Source: Leptospira bouyouniensis
GTDB lineage: Bacteria > Spirochaetota > Leptospiria > Leptospirales > Leptospiraceae
Length of the DNA stretch: 64,000 bases
Assembly (NCBI RefSeq): GCF_004769525.1
Contig: NZ_RQFT01000011.1
Location: forward strand, 310,001-374,000
Direction of reading: 5' to 3'
Both the position numbers and the translations under genes were made by a program. The stretch's first letter is position 1. Each line of letters begins with the position of its first letter. The notes beneath the pieces are model-generated. The model did not search any database, had not been told where the DNA came from, and saw nothing but the letters and a program-made list of their open reading frames with translations. This document shows positions 54,818 to 63,126 of this stretch, in pieces.

Positions 54818-56106
54818 TCGTGTCCCTTTGTTCGAACTTTGACACTTGTTCCATGTTCTTCATCAAGTCCTTCGAGTTCCGACATGAGTTTTACAAAGGG
54901 ATACAATGTTTCTAAAGATTCTTTAGTTACTTCTTGAAAAGTTACCCGTTTTAAAAACGTATCAACACCCAAGGATGAATAAATACGACTCCCTCTCGCC
55001 GTTGGTAAAATGTGATTGGTACCGGAAATATAATCTCCCATTGCCACTGGGGAATAAGGACCAAGAAAAACACTTCCCGCATGATCTATTTTTGAAAAAA
55101 TGACTTCGTTGTTTTCTGTTTGTATCTCTAAATGTTCTGGCGCAAGTTCATTGGAAAACCAAATACAATCATCAATGTTTGGGAAAACCAAAACAGCTGA
55201 ATTTTCATAGATAGCTTTTTGTTTCATCTGTAAACGTTTCGGTCTTTCTACAAATGCAATTTCTAATTCTTCGCTGACACGTTTCGCAAGTGTTAGATCC
55301 GTTGTGAGTAAGATTGCAGAAGAATCTTCTCCATGTTCTGCTTGGGATAACATATCACAAGCGATCCATTTTGCATTCGCGCTACCATCAGCAATGATAC
55401 AAACCTCACTTGGTCCTGCAGGACTATCAATGCCGATCAACCCTTGTCCGCTTAAAAAGGATTTGGCGGCGGCAACATAGGCATTCCCTGGTCCAACAAT
55501 GAATTCTGATTTTGGTACAGACTCCGTACCATAGGCAGCGGCGGCGATTCCTTGTGCTCCGCCAACCGTAACAATCCGGTCGATCTCAAGGATCTGAGCC
55601 AACCAAACTAAAATCTCTGGGAGTCCCTCTTTTTGTGGAGGTGTGATGAGTTGGATCGAAGGAACACCTGCAATCTTTGCGGGGATGATACCCATAAGGA
55701 CACTTGATGGGTACAAAGCCTTTCCACCTGGAGCATAAACAGCAAGCGAAGGGATTGGAGTGTATTTAACACCCAGACGATTACCATCAATGATCTTTGA
55801 CCAAGATTCCCTTTTTTGAGCCAAATGGAAATCTTCGATATTGGCTTTGGCACGAAGGAAAGCCTCTTTTATTTTAGGATCAATATTTGTTTTGAATTGT
55901 TTAGGATCGATTGTAACTTGTGAGAGTTTGATGCCATCAAATTTCTCAGTATAAGACAAAAGGGCTTCGTCTCCCTTGGTTCGCACTGATTCCAAAATTG
56001 GTAAAATACGTGTCGTGGCAGCACTTAAATCTTCCCTTGCCCCCAAAAGAAAACGAGAGTATTGATCTTTAGAATTTCGATCACATTGGAGGATAGGAAT
56101 TGGCAT
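54814..56106 (-). CDS. hisD: Histidinol dehydrogenase
   Basis: Oxidises L-histidinol to L-histidine in two NAD-dependent steps, the last of histidine synthesis. The 430-residue product has the usual length. Motifs: VYAPGGKALYPSSVLMG, VGGAQGIAAAAYGTESVP, VGPGNAYVAAAK, CDMLSQAEHGEDS (zinc-ligand glutamine and histidine) and ELAPEHLEIQ with the catalytic Glu-His pair. Other his genes are not in the window. It begins a minus-strand run with panC and mfd; the upstream DUF5683-like gene is 43 bases away. Confidence 0.96.
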   Translation of the reverse strand: MPIPILQCDRNSKDQYSRFLLGAREDLSAATTRILPILESVRTKGDEALLSYTEKFDGIKLSQVTIDPKQFKTNIDPKIKEAFLRAKANIEDFHLAQKRESWSKIIDGNRLGVKYTPIPSLAVYAPGGKALYPSSVLMGIIPAKIAGVPSIQLITPPQKEGLPEILVWLAQILEIDRIVTVGGAQGIAAAAYGTESVPKSEFIVGPGNAYVAAAKSFLSGQGLIGIDSPAGPSEVCIIADGSANAKWIACDMLSQAEHGEDSSAILLTTDLTLAKRVSEELEIAFVERPKRLQMKQKAIYENSAVLVFPNIDDCIWFSNELAPEHLEIQTENNEVIFSKIDHAGSVFLGPYSPVAMGDYISGTNHILPTARGSRIYSSLGVDTFLKRVTFQEVTKESLETLYPFVKLMSELEGLDEEHGTSVKVRTKGHE

Positions 56107-56149
56107 AATTTCAGCATCAAAGGGAGTGCTTCCCTAAACAAGCTTTTTG

Positions 56150-57331
56150 TCAAAAACGGGATGAGATTTCGATTTGGTATCGGGACCCTATTTCACTTCC
56201 AGCTTTTGTTTGAGAAAATCCTGATTCAGTAAACATAGACGCATACACCCTTTGGTTTTCACTTCCTAACGGGAAACCAGGTTCGTAGGTTGCAACATTT
56301 CGTTTGGCTGAAAAGTAGGAATCCACCAAATTATAAACTAGGAAAGCACCAAGGATACCCGCACCCACTTGAATTACACCTAACTCAGTTTTTGCGCGGT
56401 TAAAACTCGCTTCTGCATTACTTCGATTGAGTAACCATAATACTTGAGTGTCTGCACGTTCCGCAAGTACAGCACCAAGTAAAACTGCTGATTGGTAATC
56501 TGATCTGGCACTGATAAAACGATTATAGGAATTGGCATACACGGCTGCTGCAGAAAGGGCAATCACAGGATATACATACAATTTCCAATTTTTCCCATCT
56601 ATGTATTTTTGTCCCCAACCAGGCACTATCGTTGATCTCCAAAGTGTTGAAAAATAGGGAGTCTCATAATAGTCTTCAGGAATTTCTTTTCGAATGATTC
56701 TTTCCTGGCGTTTAGCAAAATTTGCTGCTTTTTCTTTTGAATCCGATAGTACAACTCTTTGTTTGACTGTTAATGTTTTGTTACGTGGATTCTCTAAAAC
56801 CAAATCATAAATCCCAGTATCTGTATCGGGATCTACCGCAAAAGTTGCTTTTGCCACACCATCGGATTCAATCACAACTTTTTTAGCAGGGATTCGTTTT
56901 CCACCAGTGACCATATAAACTTTCATGGGATGGATAAAATCTTTTCCTTCTAATAAAAAAACTTTTTCCTTTTCTTCCTTGGAAACAGAATACACAGAAT
57001 CTTTAGAAAGTGTTGGAACTCTTGAGACCACTACTTCAAATTTCACCCATTCCGAATAACTTCCAACTTTACCTAATTTATTGATCACAGCCACTCGATG
57101 TTCATACACACCAGAAGTATAATTTACCAAATCGTAGCTTGTTCCTTTCACTTTTTCGGATAAAACTAAGTATCCGCTAGAATTTTTAATCTCAAGTACG
57201 TAACCAATGGCACCATCTACTTCCATCCAGCGTAACTGGTGTTGTGTGCCCTCTTCTCCGTCAGGTTCTGCAAAAAGAGAAAACGTAAACAAACCAAAAA
57301 CAAGAAAGAATATAATTTGTTTATTCCACAT
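56150..57331 (-). CDS. Exported protein: fibronectin/IPT-like domains plus DUF5683-like membrane region
   Basis: A 393-residue protein. Signal peptide residues 1-21 (IIFFLVFGLFTFSLFA), a fibronectin-like unit (about 25-100: HQLRWMEVDGAIGYVLEIKN), an IPT/TIG-like unit (about 105-195: VFLLEGKDFIHPMKVYMVTG), then a membrane region (about 225-345) opening with STIVPGWGQKYIDGKNWKLYVYPV, the PG.GQ.Y.G hallmark of DUF5683-type proteins. The last 45 residues are probably outside. It overlaps the FecR/fibronectin gene before it by 11 bases and is the third gene of the cyclase-FecR module. Confidence 0.68.
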   Translation of the reverse strand: MWNKQIIFFLVFGLFTFSLFAEPDGEEGTQHQLRWMEVDGAIGYVLEIKNSSGYLVLSEKVKGTSYDLVNYTSGVYEHRVAVINKLGKVGSYSEWVKFEVVVSRVPTLSKDSVYSVSKEEKEKVFLLEGKDFIHPMKVYMVTGGKRIPAKKVVIESDGVAKATFAVDPDTDTGIYDLVLENPRNKTLTVKQRVVLSDSKEKAANFAKRQERIIRKEIPEDYYETPYFSTLWRSTIVPGWGQKYIDGKNWKLYVYPVIALSAAAVYANSYNRFISARSDYQSAVLLGAVLAERADTQVLWLLNRSNAEASFNRAKTELGVIQVGAGILGAFLVYNLVDSYFSAKRNVATYEPGFPLGSENQRVYASMFTESGFSQTKAGSEIGSRYQIEISSRF

Positions 57332-59444
57332 AGAGGGTCCCTGGAGTGAGAATCTTCGGTACTTTCAACTCAGGCACTGAGATGAAAAAATCTTGTTTGT
57401 TTGATACCGATTCCTTTTCCGATCCATCCGAAACTTTATAGAGGGAGGAAACTTCCCAACGAAACCTACCCACATTTAATTTTTGGATTTCGTTCATTTG
57501 GAATTTATTAGTCGATATTCTTTCGTTTAATATGATTTTTTCTTTGATGCCAGAAACATCGATAAGTTTCAATCGGTATGCAGAAACTTTTTCAACAGGT
57601 TTCCAACTAAAACTGATATAATTTTTTGTAAATAAGTCAATGGTTTCGTTACGAGTTGGAGATAAAAGATTCGGTGGTTCCACATTTGAAACCATCTGAA
57701 AATTCCTTGTGACACTCACATTACTTTCACCTTCTAAAGACTTCACACGCCAGTAAAAACGCCCATATTCTTTTGATTTAAATTCATAATAATTACCCAC
57801 TACGTTTTCTTTTACAATGGTAGTTGCAAAATCCGATTGTTTGGAAACTTCAATTTCATAGTTTGATTTTCCAGTTAATTTTTTCCATTTCAGGATTACG
57901 AGGTTACGATCATCCACTTCCACCTCAGCACCTTGGTTCGGTGAAATGAGTTCCATTTCTTCTTTTGCGATCACAGTGAATTGGTATGGTTTTGAATCAA
58001 AACTTTGACCACCATTGGACTTACCTTTGACACGCCAAAAGTAAGTCCCAATCCTTAACCCATTACTAAGTTTGAAAAAATTGTTTTTCAGTTTTTCTGA
58101 CTGTAGAATCGAATTAAAATTACTGTCACTGCTCAATTCCCATTGATAGGAGTCAAAATCCTTATCATCTTTCCAAGAAAAAAACAATTGAGATTTTGTT
58201 AGTTCTTCCGCAATCACCTTTCCTTTGTTTGGTTCTAGTAATTCAGGTGGAGTTGTATTTGTTTTTTTTAGTATCTGGAAAGAAACAACTGATGACGTTT
58301 TTTCATCAATTCCTTGTAAACTTGATTTTGCCTTAATTTTTGCAAAGTAAGTGCCTTCTTTTAAATTATCAAACGCAAGTGACTGATTCTGCGTTTGTTT
58401 TAAAGTCACAATATCAGTGAATCCATTATCTCTGGCAATTTGAACGGTGTAGGAAGAATACAAATCTAGTAAATTCCAAACAAATCTGATCACAGGAATT
58501 TCATGCGAAAATGAAATCACTTCACCATTTCTAGGCGATAAAAGTTTCAAAGATGGATCACTTAAAATTCTGAATTGGTATACTTCAGTCACTGCTTTGG
58601 TTTGTGAACTAGGATCCGTATATGAGACACGCCAATAATAAGATCCTACATCCAATTTTTTACTCACAGTCGCAGAACTTAATTTTTCACGAATAAGGGA
58701 TTTTGAAAAATCTGGAAAAAGGGAGACTTCCAAAATTGGATTAGATCGTTTGGATGTATCGTTATTCCAACCAGCAAGGGAAAAGTTGATCCTCTCTTGT
58801 CCTGATTCAGAAAAAACATTCTTTCTGTCTTCCGGGGTTACCAATCGAAACAACTGTTTGCCAACCTTCACTCCCGAGTCAGTAACATTGGCGACTTGGT
58901 CTTTTCCGATTTTTTCTTCTTTTCCATTCGAAGTAAGCTTCGCTTCCCCTTGGTCTACCTTTATATTCAATTCTGATTTTGTTTTGTCGAGTTTGATATC
59001 TCCACTTGAAACTTCCACCGTTTTGTCACCAGCAGTGATGTTCATTTTCATATCGCCCGAAACGACACCCTCTCTCGCTGCTTCGAATGAACCATAAGCA
59101 AAATTGATATTGATATTTTTATCAGAAATATCGAGAAGAATCATAGAATTTTCGGAGATATTAATTTTTGTTCCATCATTGAGTGTCAATATAGCATCAG
59201 ACAATCCTTCTGTACGAATGGTATCTCTGTTTTTGACTTCGGTTTTGGATTCAATCAAATCCCAAACCACAGCGTCGTTGTATTTCCGAAGAACAGTTTT
59301 ATTTTTAAATGTGATAACACCGATAGTTGGCTCGGTAGAATCATTGGCTCTGAAATTCAAATTTGAATACAATAAAAATGAAAATAACAGGATAAGAAGG
59401 AGAAGTCCTGTTACTACAAATTTTGTATCATTTAACAAACGCAT
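57321..59444 (-). CDS. FecR-domain protein with fibronectin-like repeats
   Basis: A 707-residue membrane-anchored protein. One N-terminal helix (about 10-27, FVVTGLLLLILLFSFLLYS) leads into a FecR domain (about 40-195: VKNRDTIRTEGLSDAILTLNDGTKINISENS, FAYGSFEAAREG, LNIKVDQGEAKL). At least five fibronectin type III-like units follow (from about 200: SVSFQILKKTNTTPPELLEPNKG and similar VSFQI/PPELLxP joins, each with a WRVK strand such as GTYFWRVKGKSNGG). The layout suggests an envelope sensor reaching into the periplasm. It is followed by the DUF5683-like gene (11-base overlap) and preceded after 5 bases by the adenylate cyclase gene. Confidence 0.8.
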   Translation of the reverse strand: MRLLNDTKFVVTGLLLLILLFSFLLYSNLNFRANDSTEPTIGVITFKNKTVLRKYNDAVVWDLIESKTEVKNRDTIRTEGLSDAILTLNDGTKINISENSMILLDISDKNININFAYGSFEAAREGVVSGDMKMNITAGDKTVEVSSGDIKLDKTKSELNIKVDQGEAKLTSNGKEEKIGKDQVANVTDSGVKVGKQLFRLVTPEDRKNVFSESGQERINFSLAGWNNDTSKRSNPILEVSLFPDFSKSLIREKLSSATVSKKLDVGSYYWRVSYTDPSSQTKAVTEVYQFRILSDPSLKLLSPRNGEVISFSHEIPVIRFVWNLLDLYSSYTVQIARDNGFTDIVTLKQTQNQSLAFDNLKEGTYFAKIKAKSSLQGIDEKTSSVVSFQILKKTNTTPPELLEPNKGKVIAEELTKSQLFFSWKDDKDFDSYQWELSSDSNFNSILQSEKLKNNFFKLSNGLRIGTYFWRVKGKSNGGQSFDSKPYQFTVIAKEEMELISPNQGAEVEVDDRNLVILKWKKLTGKSNYEIEVSKQSDFATTIVKENVVGNYYEFKSKEYGRFYWRVKSLEGESNVSVTRNFQMVSNVEPPNLLSPTRNETIDLFTKNYISFSWKPVEKVSAYRLKLIDVSGIKEKIILNERISTNKFQMNEIQKLNVGRFRWEVSSLYKVSDGSEKESVSNKQDFFISVPELKVPKILTPGTLYVE

Positions 59445-59449
59445 GGCAG

Positions 59450-62272
59450 TTATTTATGTGTCCTCGTAAAAACACCATCCCAATCATTCCCAGGAGAATT
59501 GAGAATATATTCTTCACAACGTTCAATAAGCATCTGACTCGATTTATCTTTTGAACCTTTACTCTTTTCAGATTGTTTAAAAAGTTGAATTGCTTTTGTC
59601 CAATTTTGGTTTAAGTATTCAGTAAATCCTTCTTCATAGTATTTGGCTGCTTCTATTAAATTTGAAGGAATGATAGATTTATAACCAATTAATTCATGGA
59701 TTCGTACAGGTTCATTTTTTCCTTTGACACGGACTAAATCTACGTAACGGGTAACCATTTCTTCTTGGATTTTTTCACGAATTGGATCAGTGATGAGAAT
59801 GTTTACGCCATAATCTTTTCCTGCTGCTTCAAGCCTTGCTGCAAGGTTTACCGTATCACCCATCATCGTATAAGAAGCGAGGGCGTCAGTTCCCATAAAC
59901 CCAACTTTTGCAGGACCTGAATTGAGTCCAATCCGAGCATCCATCACTTGCGCTTCTTTAGAATACAAATTATTGGTTGTCCAATATTCTCTCAGTTCTT
60001 GTAATTTCATCACCATGTCAACACTGGCTCTGGCAGCTTTTAATTCATGGTCAACCACAGGTACTGGCGCGTTAAAAATACCAACGATGGCATCACCAAT
60101 GTATTTATCCAATACACCTTCATGTTTTTTTAAAAGCAGAGTCATCGCCGAGAGGTATTCATTCAAGAGTGCAGCAAGGTCCGCACTTTTTAATTGTTCT
60201 GAGATTGTTGAAAAACTAGCTACATCCGAAAAAAATGCTGTGATATGAGTTTCTGACCCTCGTTTTAAGGCAGCAAGATCCACCATTGCTTCCTGTACCA
60301 CCACAGGATCGATCATACTTCCGAGAATATTTTTAACCTTTTCTCGTTCTTCCAATCCTTTGCCCATATCGATGAAGTATTTTGTAAGTAAACCTACTTC
60401 ATCTTGGGTAGTTGGTTTGATCCCAATTTTAAAATTGCCTTTTGCGATTTCTAGCGTAGCACTTAACAGCTGCAATACTGGTTTTGTAATCGTTTTAGAA
60501 AAGAAGAATACAAAGATCAATGCAGAACATAATCCAATTCCTGCGATATAAAGATTTGTTCGTTGGCTTTTATAAACATCACCAAACGCCTTTTCTTCCG
60601 ATACAATGGTAATTACTCCCGCATCAGCAAAACCAATCTTTTGGAAGGAACCCAAATACGTACCTCCCAGTTCTTCATCCAAATAACTCATTTGCCCCGT
60701 GCTCGGTGCACTTGTAAGCATCGCCTTCACAATGGGCATATTGGTTAAATCTGTAGCCGCAAGAACCAAATCTTCTTTTGGATGGGCAAGGACAGTTCCT
60801 TGTCCGTTTACCATAAAAGTAGTTTCAATTCCTTTTTTCGAAAATGCCCCGATAATTTTTTCTAATTTTACGATAATAACAAGTGCATTGTCTAATTCTC
60901 CATTTTCAGCCGTGGGAATCGCAATGGCAAATGAAGGTTCCACAAATCCAGGACTCGAATTGAGTAATACAGTTTGTCCATTAAATGCTTCCGCAAGTGC
61001 ATCTCTGTTTCGATTGACGACTGCATGAAAATCATCTTCAGTGACTGCACTTTTTTTAAGTTCTTCTTCATTAAACACCTCTCGTTTCATCACAAGTGTG
61101 TTTTCTCTTCGTTCAAAAATTCCTAAATAGATAAACTCTTTATCATTTTTGAAAAAGGTTTTGAGGAGTAATTTGCGATCTTCTTCTGGCAGACCTTGTG
61201 TTGTGAGTGTGATGGCAATTTGGCGTCCCTTTTCGACAACTCCTAATACATCTGATTTAACCTTTGAGCCAATAATTTCTGCAATGCGAATGTTATTATC
61301 ACGTAACTGTAGTTCAATGGATCTTTTAAAATAAAAAGAGGCAAAAATAATAATGGAAGCAACTGACAATACAAAAAGAAGGCTAATGACACCCATCATT
61401 TTTAATTGAAGTGAAAATTTTGTATTCACTGACGTCTCCGCCAGGTGATTCGGGACATCGGTTGAATTTTGGTTTGTTATGCTTGTCTCTTCTTTTGAAG
61501 AATGTTTCTCTTCCTTTATCTTTGAATTCGTTGAATCATCTTCATTCTTATTTAAATCTGAGTTCCCTTCTTCTGATGTTGCAAAGGAGGATTCGATTAA
61601 ATCATACGGATGATTGGGATCAAGTTCAACCTCATCAGTTTGAACATTCATGACTTGAGATCCATTTGTATGATTTGATTCTTGTAGTGGATTCGAAAAT
61701 TTCTTTTCAGTTTCTAATTCAGGAATTCCAACTGTAGTAAGTTGTAAGAGTCGGACTTTTGCTTTGCCAGAAACACCCACAAGTTCAAGTGGAGGGAATG
61801 ATAAACTTTTGGTTTCAATTTCTTTTGATTTTCCATTTGTCATTTCTGGAATGGAACTAGTTTTACCAGTAAGCCCAAATTTGTGAGTGATCCGATCAGG
61901 TGAAATTCGATCATCAAAAAGGTATTCAAGTCTTGCAAAAACTGACCTGACTTCCACTTCTAAAGATTTAGGGAAAATAACAAAAAGATTTTTCCCTTCA
62001 GTTGCAGAGGCAAGAGACTTCGCTAAATATTTGTTAGATGAAATATTATGAATGGAAACATAAGGGTATTCAAATCGATCATTTTGAAACGAGATCCCCC
62101 AAGGAGGTGGTCCAAATCGAAACTCAAGTTCCATCGTCCTTCGCGTTTGGAAGAAAATTGTGATTCCCTCATCGCCCTTCCATGTTTCTAAACTGTCTGG
62201 AGTTTCATCCCAGACAAGAAATGTGAGTTTGGACGTTCGAAGGAACGGAATTTCGGCGGAAATTTCTAACAT
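59450..62272 (-). CDS. Membrane adenylate cyclase (class III) with dCache-like sensor
   Basis: A 940-residue cyclase predicted to make cAMP. A cytoplasmic N-terminal region of about 290 residues has no recognised domain and ends in a charged, low-complexity linker. A first membrane helix (about 292-312) leads to an extracytoplasmic Cache-type sensor, with a second helix (about 571-592), a HAMP domain (TKPVLQLLSATLEIAKGNFKIG) and a class III cyclase domain. In the latter, both metal aspartates (FFSDVASFS, DKYIGDAIVG) and the transition-state Asn/Arg (DTVNLAARLE) are kept. Lys before YIGD and Thr in ASYTMMGD fit ATP rather than GTP. Short TPR-like tail. First gene of the cyclase-FecR module. 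Confidence 0.88.
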   Translation of the reverse strand: MLEISAEIPFLRTSKLTFLVWDETPDSLETWKGDEGITIFFQTRRTMELEFRFGPPPWGISFQNDRFEYPYVSIHNISSNKYLAKSLASATEGKNLFVIFPKSLEVEVRSVFARLEYLFDDRISPDRITHKFGLTGKTSSIPEMTNGKSKEIETKSLSFPPLELVGVSGKAKVRLLQLTTVGIPELETEKKFSNPLQESNHTNGSQVMNVQTDEVELDPNHPYDLIESSFATSEEGNSDLNKNEDDSTNSKIKEEKHSSKEETSITNQNSTDVPNHLAETSVNTKFSLQLKMMGVISLLFVLSVASIIIFASFYFKRSIELQLRDNNIRIAEIIGSKVKSDVLGVVEKGRQIAITLTTQGLPEEDRKLLLKTFFKNDKEFIYLGIFERRENTLVMKREVFNEEELKKSAVTEDDFHAVVNRNRDALAEAFNGQTVLLNSSPGFVEPSFAIAIPTAENGELDNALVIIVKLEKIIGAFSKKGIETTFMVNGQGTVLAHPKEDLVLAATDLTNMPIVKAMLTSAPSTGQMSYLDEELGGTYLGSFQKIGFADAGVITIVSEEKAFGDVYKSQRTNLYIAGIGLCSALIFVFFFSKTITKPVLQLLSATLEIAKGNFKIGIKPTTQDEVGLLTKYFIDMGKGLEEREKVKNILGSMIDPVVVQEAMVDLAALKRGSETHITAFFSDVASFSTISEQLKSADLAALLNEYLSAMTLLLKKHEGVLDKYIGDAIVGIFNAPVPVVDHELKAARASVDMVMKLQELREYWTTNNLYSKEAQVMDARIGLNSGPAKVGFMGTDALASYTMMGDTVNLAARLEAAGKDYGVNILITDPIREKIQEEMVTRYVDLVRVKGKNEPVRIHELIGYKSIIPSNLIEAAKYYEEGFTEYLNQNWTKAIQLFKQSEKSKGSKDKSSQMLIERCEEYILNSPGNDWDGVFTRTHK

Positions 62273-62322
62273 ACTGTTTTTAGTATCGACTTAAATTGGC
62301 TTCTAATCGATCTGATTTCTAG

Positions 62323-63093
62323 ATGAAAATCATCACGTTAAATTGCAACGGAATTCGTTCCAGTCTCAGCAAAGGTTTACTCGAATTTATACGTCACGAA
62401 AATCCTGACATTATCTGTTTCCAAGAAACGAAAGCTCCAGCGAAAGAAATTGACAGAGAGGAATTTCGAACCCTTGGCTATGACGTTCATTTTTGTTTGG
62501 CTGAAAAAGCAGGTTATAGCGGCACTGCAGTTTTTACAAAAATCAAACCGAAAGGAAGTACCATTGGTTTTGGGGATGGGATTTTTACCACAGAAGGCAG
62601 GTCTGTTTTACTCGAATTTAATGATTTTTACTTATGGAATTTATACTTTCCTTCGGGAACTAGCGGCGAAGACCGCCAAAAGGTCAAATACCAGTTTTTA
62701 GATGAATTTACTAATCTTACCAAACCCTTTTTAAAAAAGAAAAAACCTCTCCTGGTCTGTGGTGATGTCAATATCGCCCATTCCGAAATTGACATCCACA
62801 ACCCCAAGGGAAATGAAAAGAATTCTGGTTTTTTACCTGAAGAACGTAAATGGTTAACCGAATTTTTAGACCTAGGATTTTTCGATTGTTTTCGCACCCT
62901 CCATCCTGATCAGAAAGATGAATATTCTTGGTGGACCTACCGATTCCAAGCGCGAAAAAACAACAAAGGTTGGAGAATCGATTATTTTTTTGTCACAAAA
63001 TCCAAAACTGTGAATCTCATTTCCGCAAAGATTGCCAAGGAACCGGTTTTATCTGACCATGCTCCCGTTGTCCTTGAGATCCAATTCTCTTGA
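62323..63093 (+). CDS. xth: Exodeoxyribonuclease III (AP endonuclease)
   Basis: Base-excision-repair nuclease cutting at abasic sites and removing 3' blocks. The 256-residue product carries the EEP-family motifs: MKIITLNCNGIRSSLSKGL, the metal-binding glutamate in IICFQETKA, GYSGTAVFTK, the GDVNIAHSEIDIHNPK catalytic segment, and the late YSWWTYR, WRIDYFFVT and LSDHAPVV with the catalytic histidine. It is divergent from the adenylate cyclase gene; no clear ribosome site precedes the ATG. Confidence 0.95.
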   Translation: MKIITLNCNGIRSSLSKGLLEFIRHENPDIICFQETKAPAKEIDREEFRTLGYDVHFCLAEKAGYSGTAVFTKIKPKGSTIGFGDGIFTTEGRSVLLEFNDFYLWNLYFPSGTSGEDRQKVKYQFLDEFTNLTKPFLKKKKPLLVCGDVNIAHSEIDIHNPKGNEKNSGFLPEERKWLTEFLDLGFFDCFRTLHPDQKDEYSWWTYRFQARKNNKGWRIDYFFVTKSKTVNLISAKIAKEPVLSDHAPVVLEIQFS

Positions 63094-63117
63094 CAGAACC
63101 CTTTTTTCACATTCAAT
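63090..63117 (+). promoter_or_regulatory. Weak promoter candidate for the LEA-type lipoprotein gene
   Basis: TTGACA (63090-63095), overlapping the xth stop codon, is a perfect -35 match; TTCAAT (63112-63117) follows 16 bases later as a four-of-six -10 match. The predicted start would be almost at the ATG, leaving a very short leader. Confidence 0.25.
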
Positions 63118-63126
63118 TCTTTTCGT

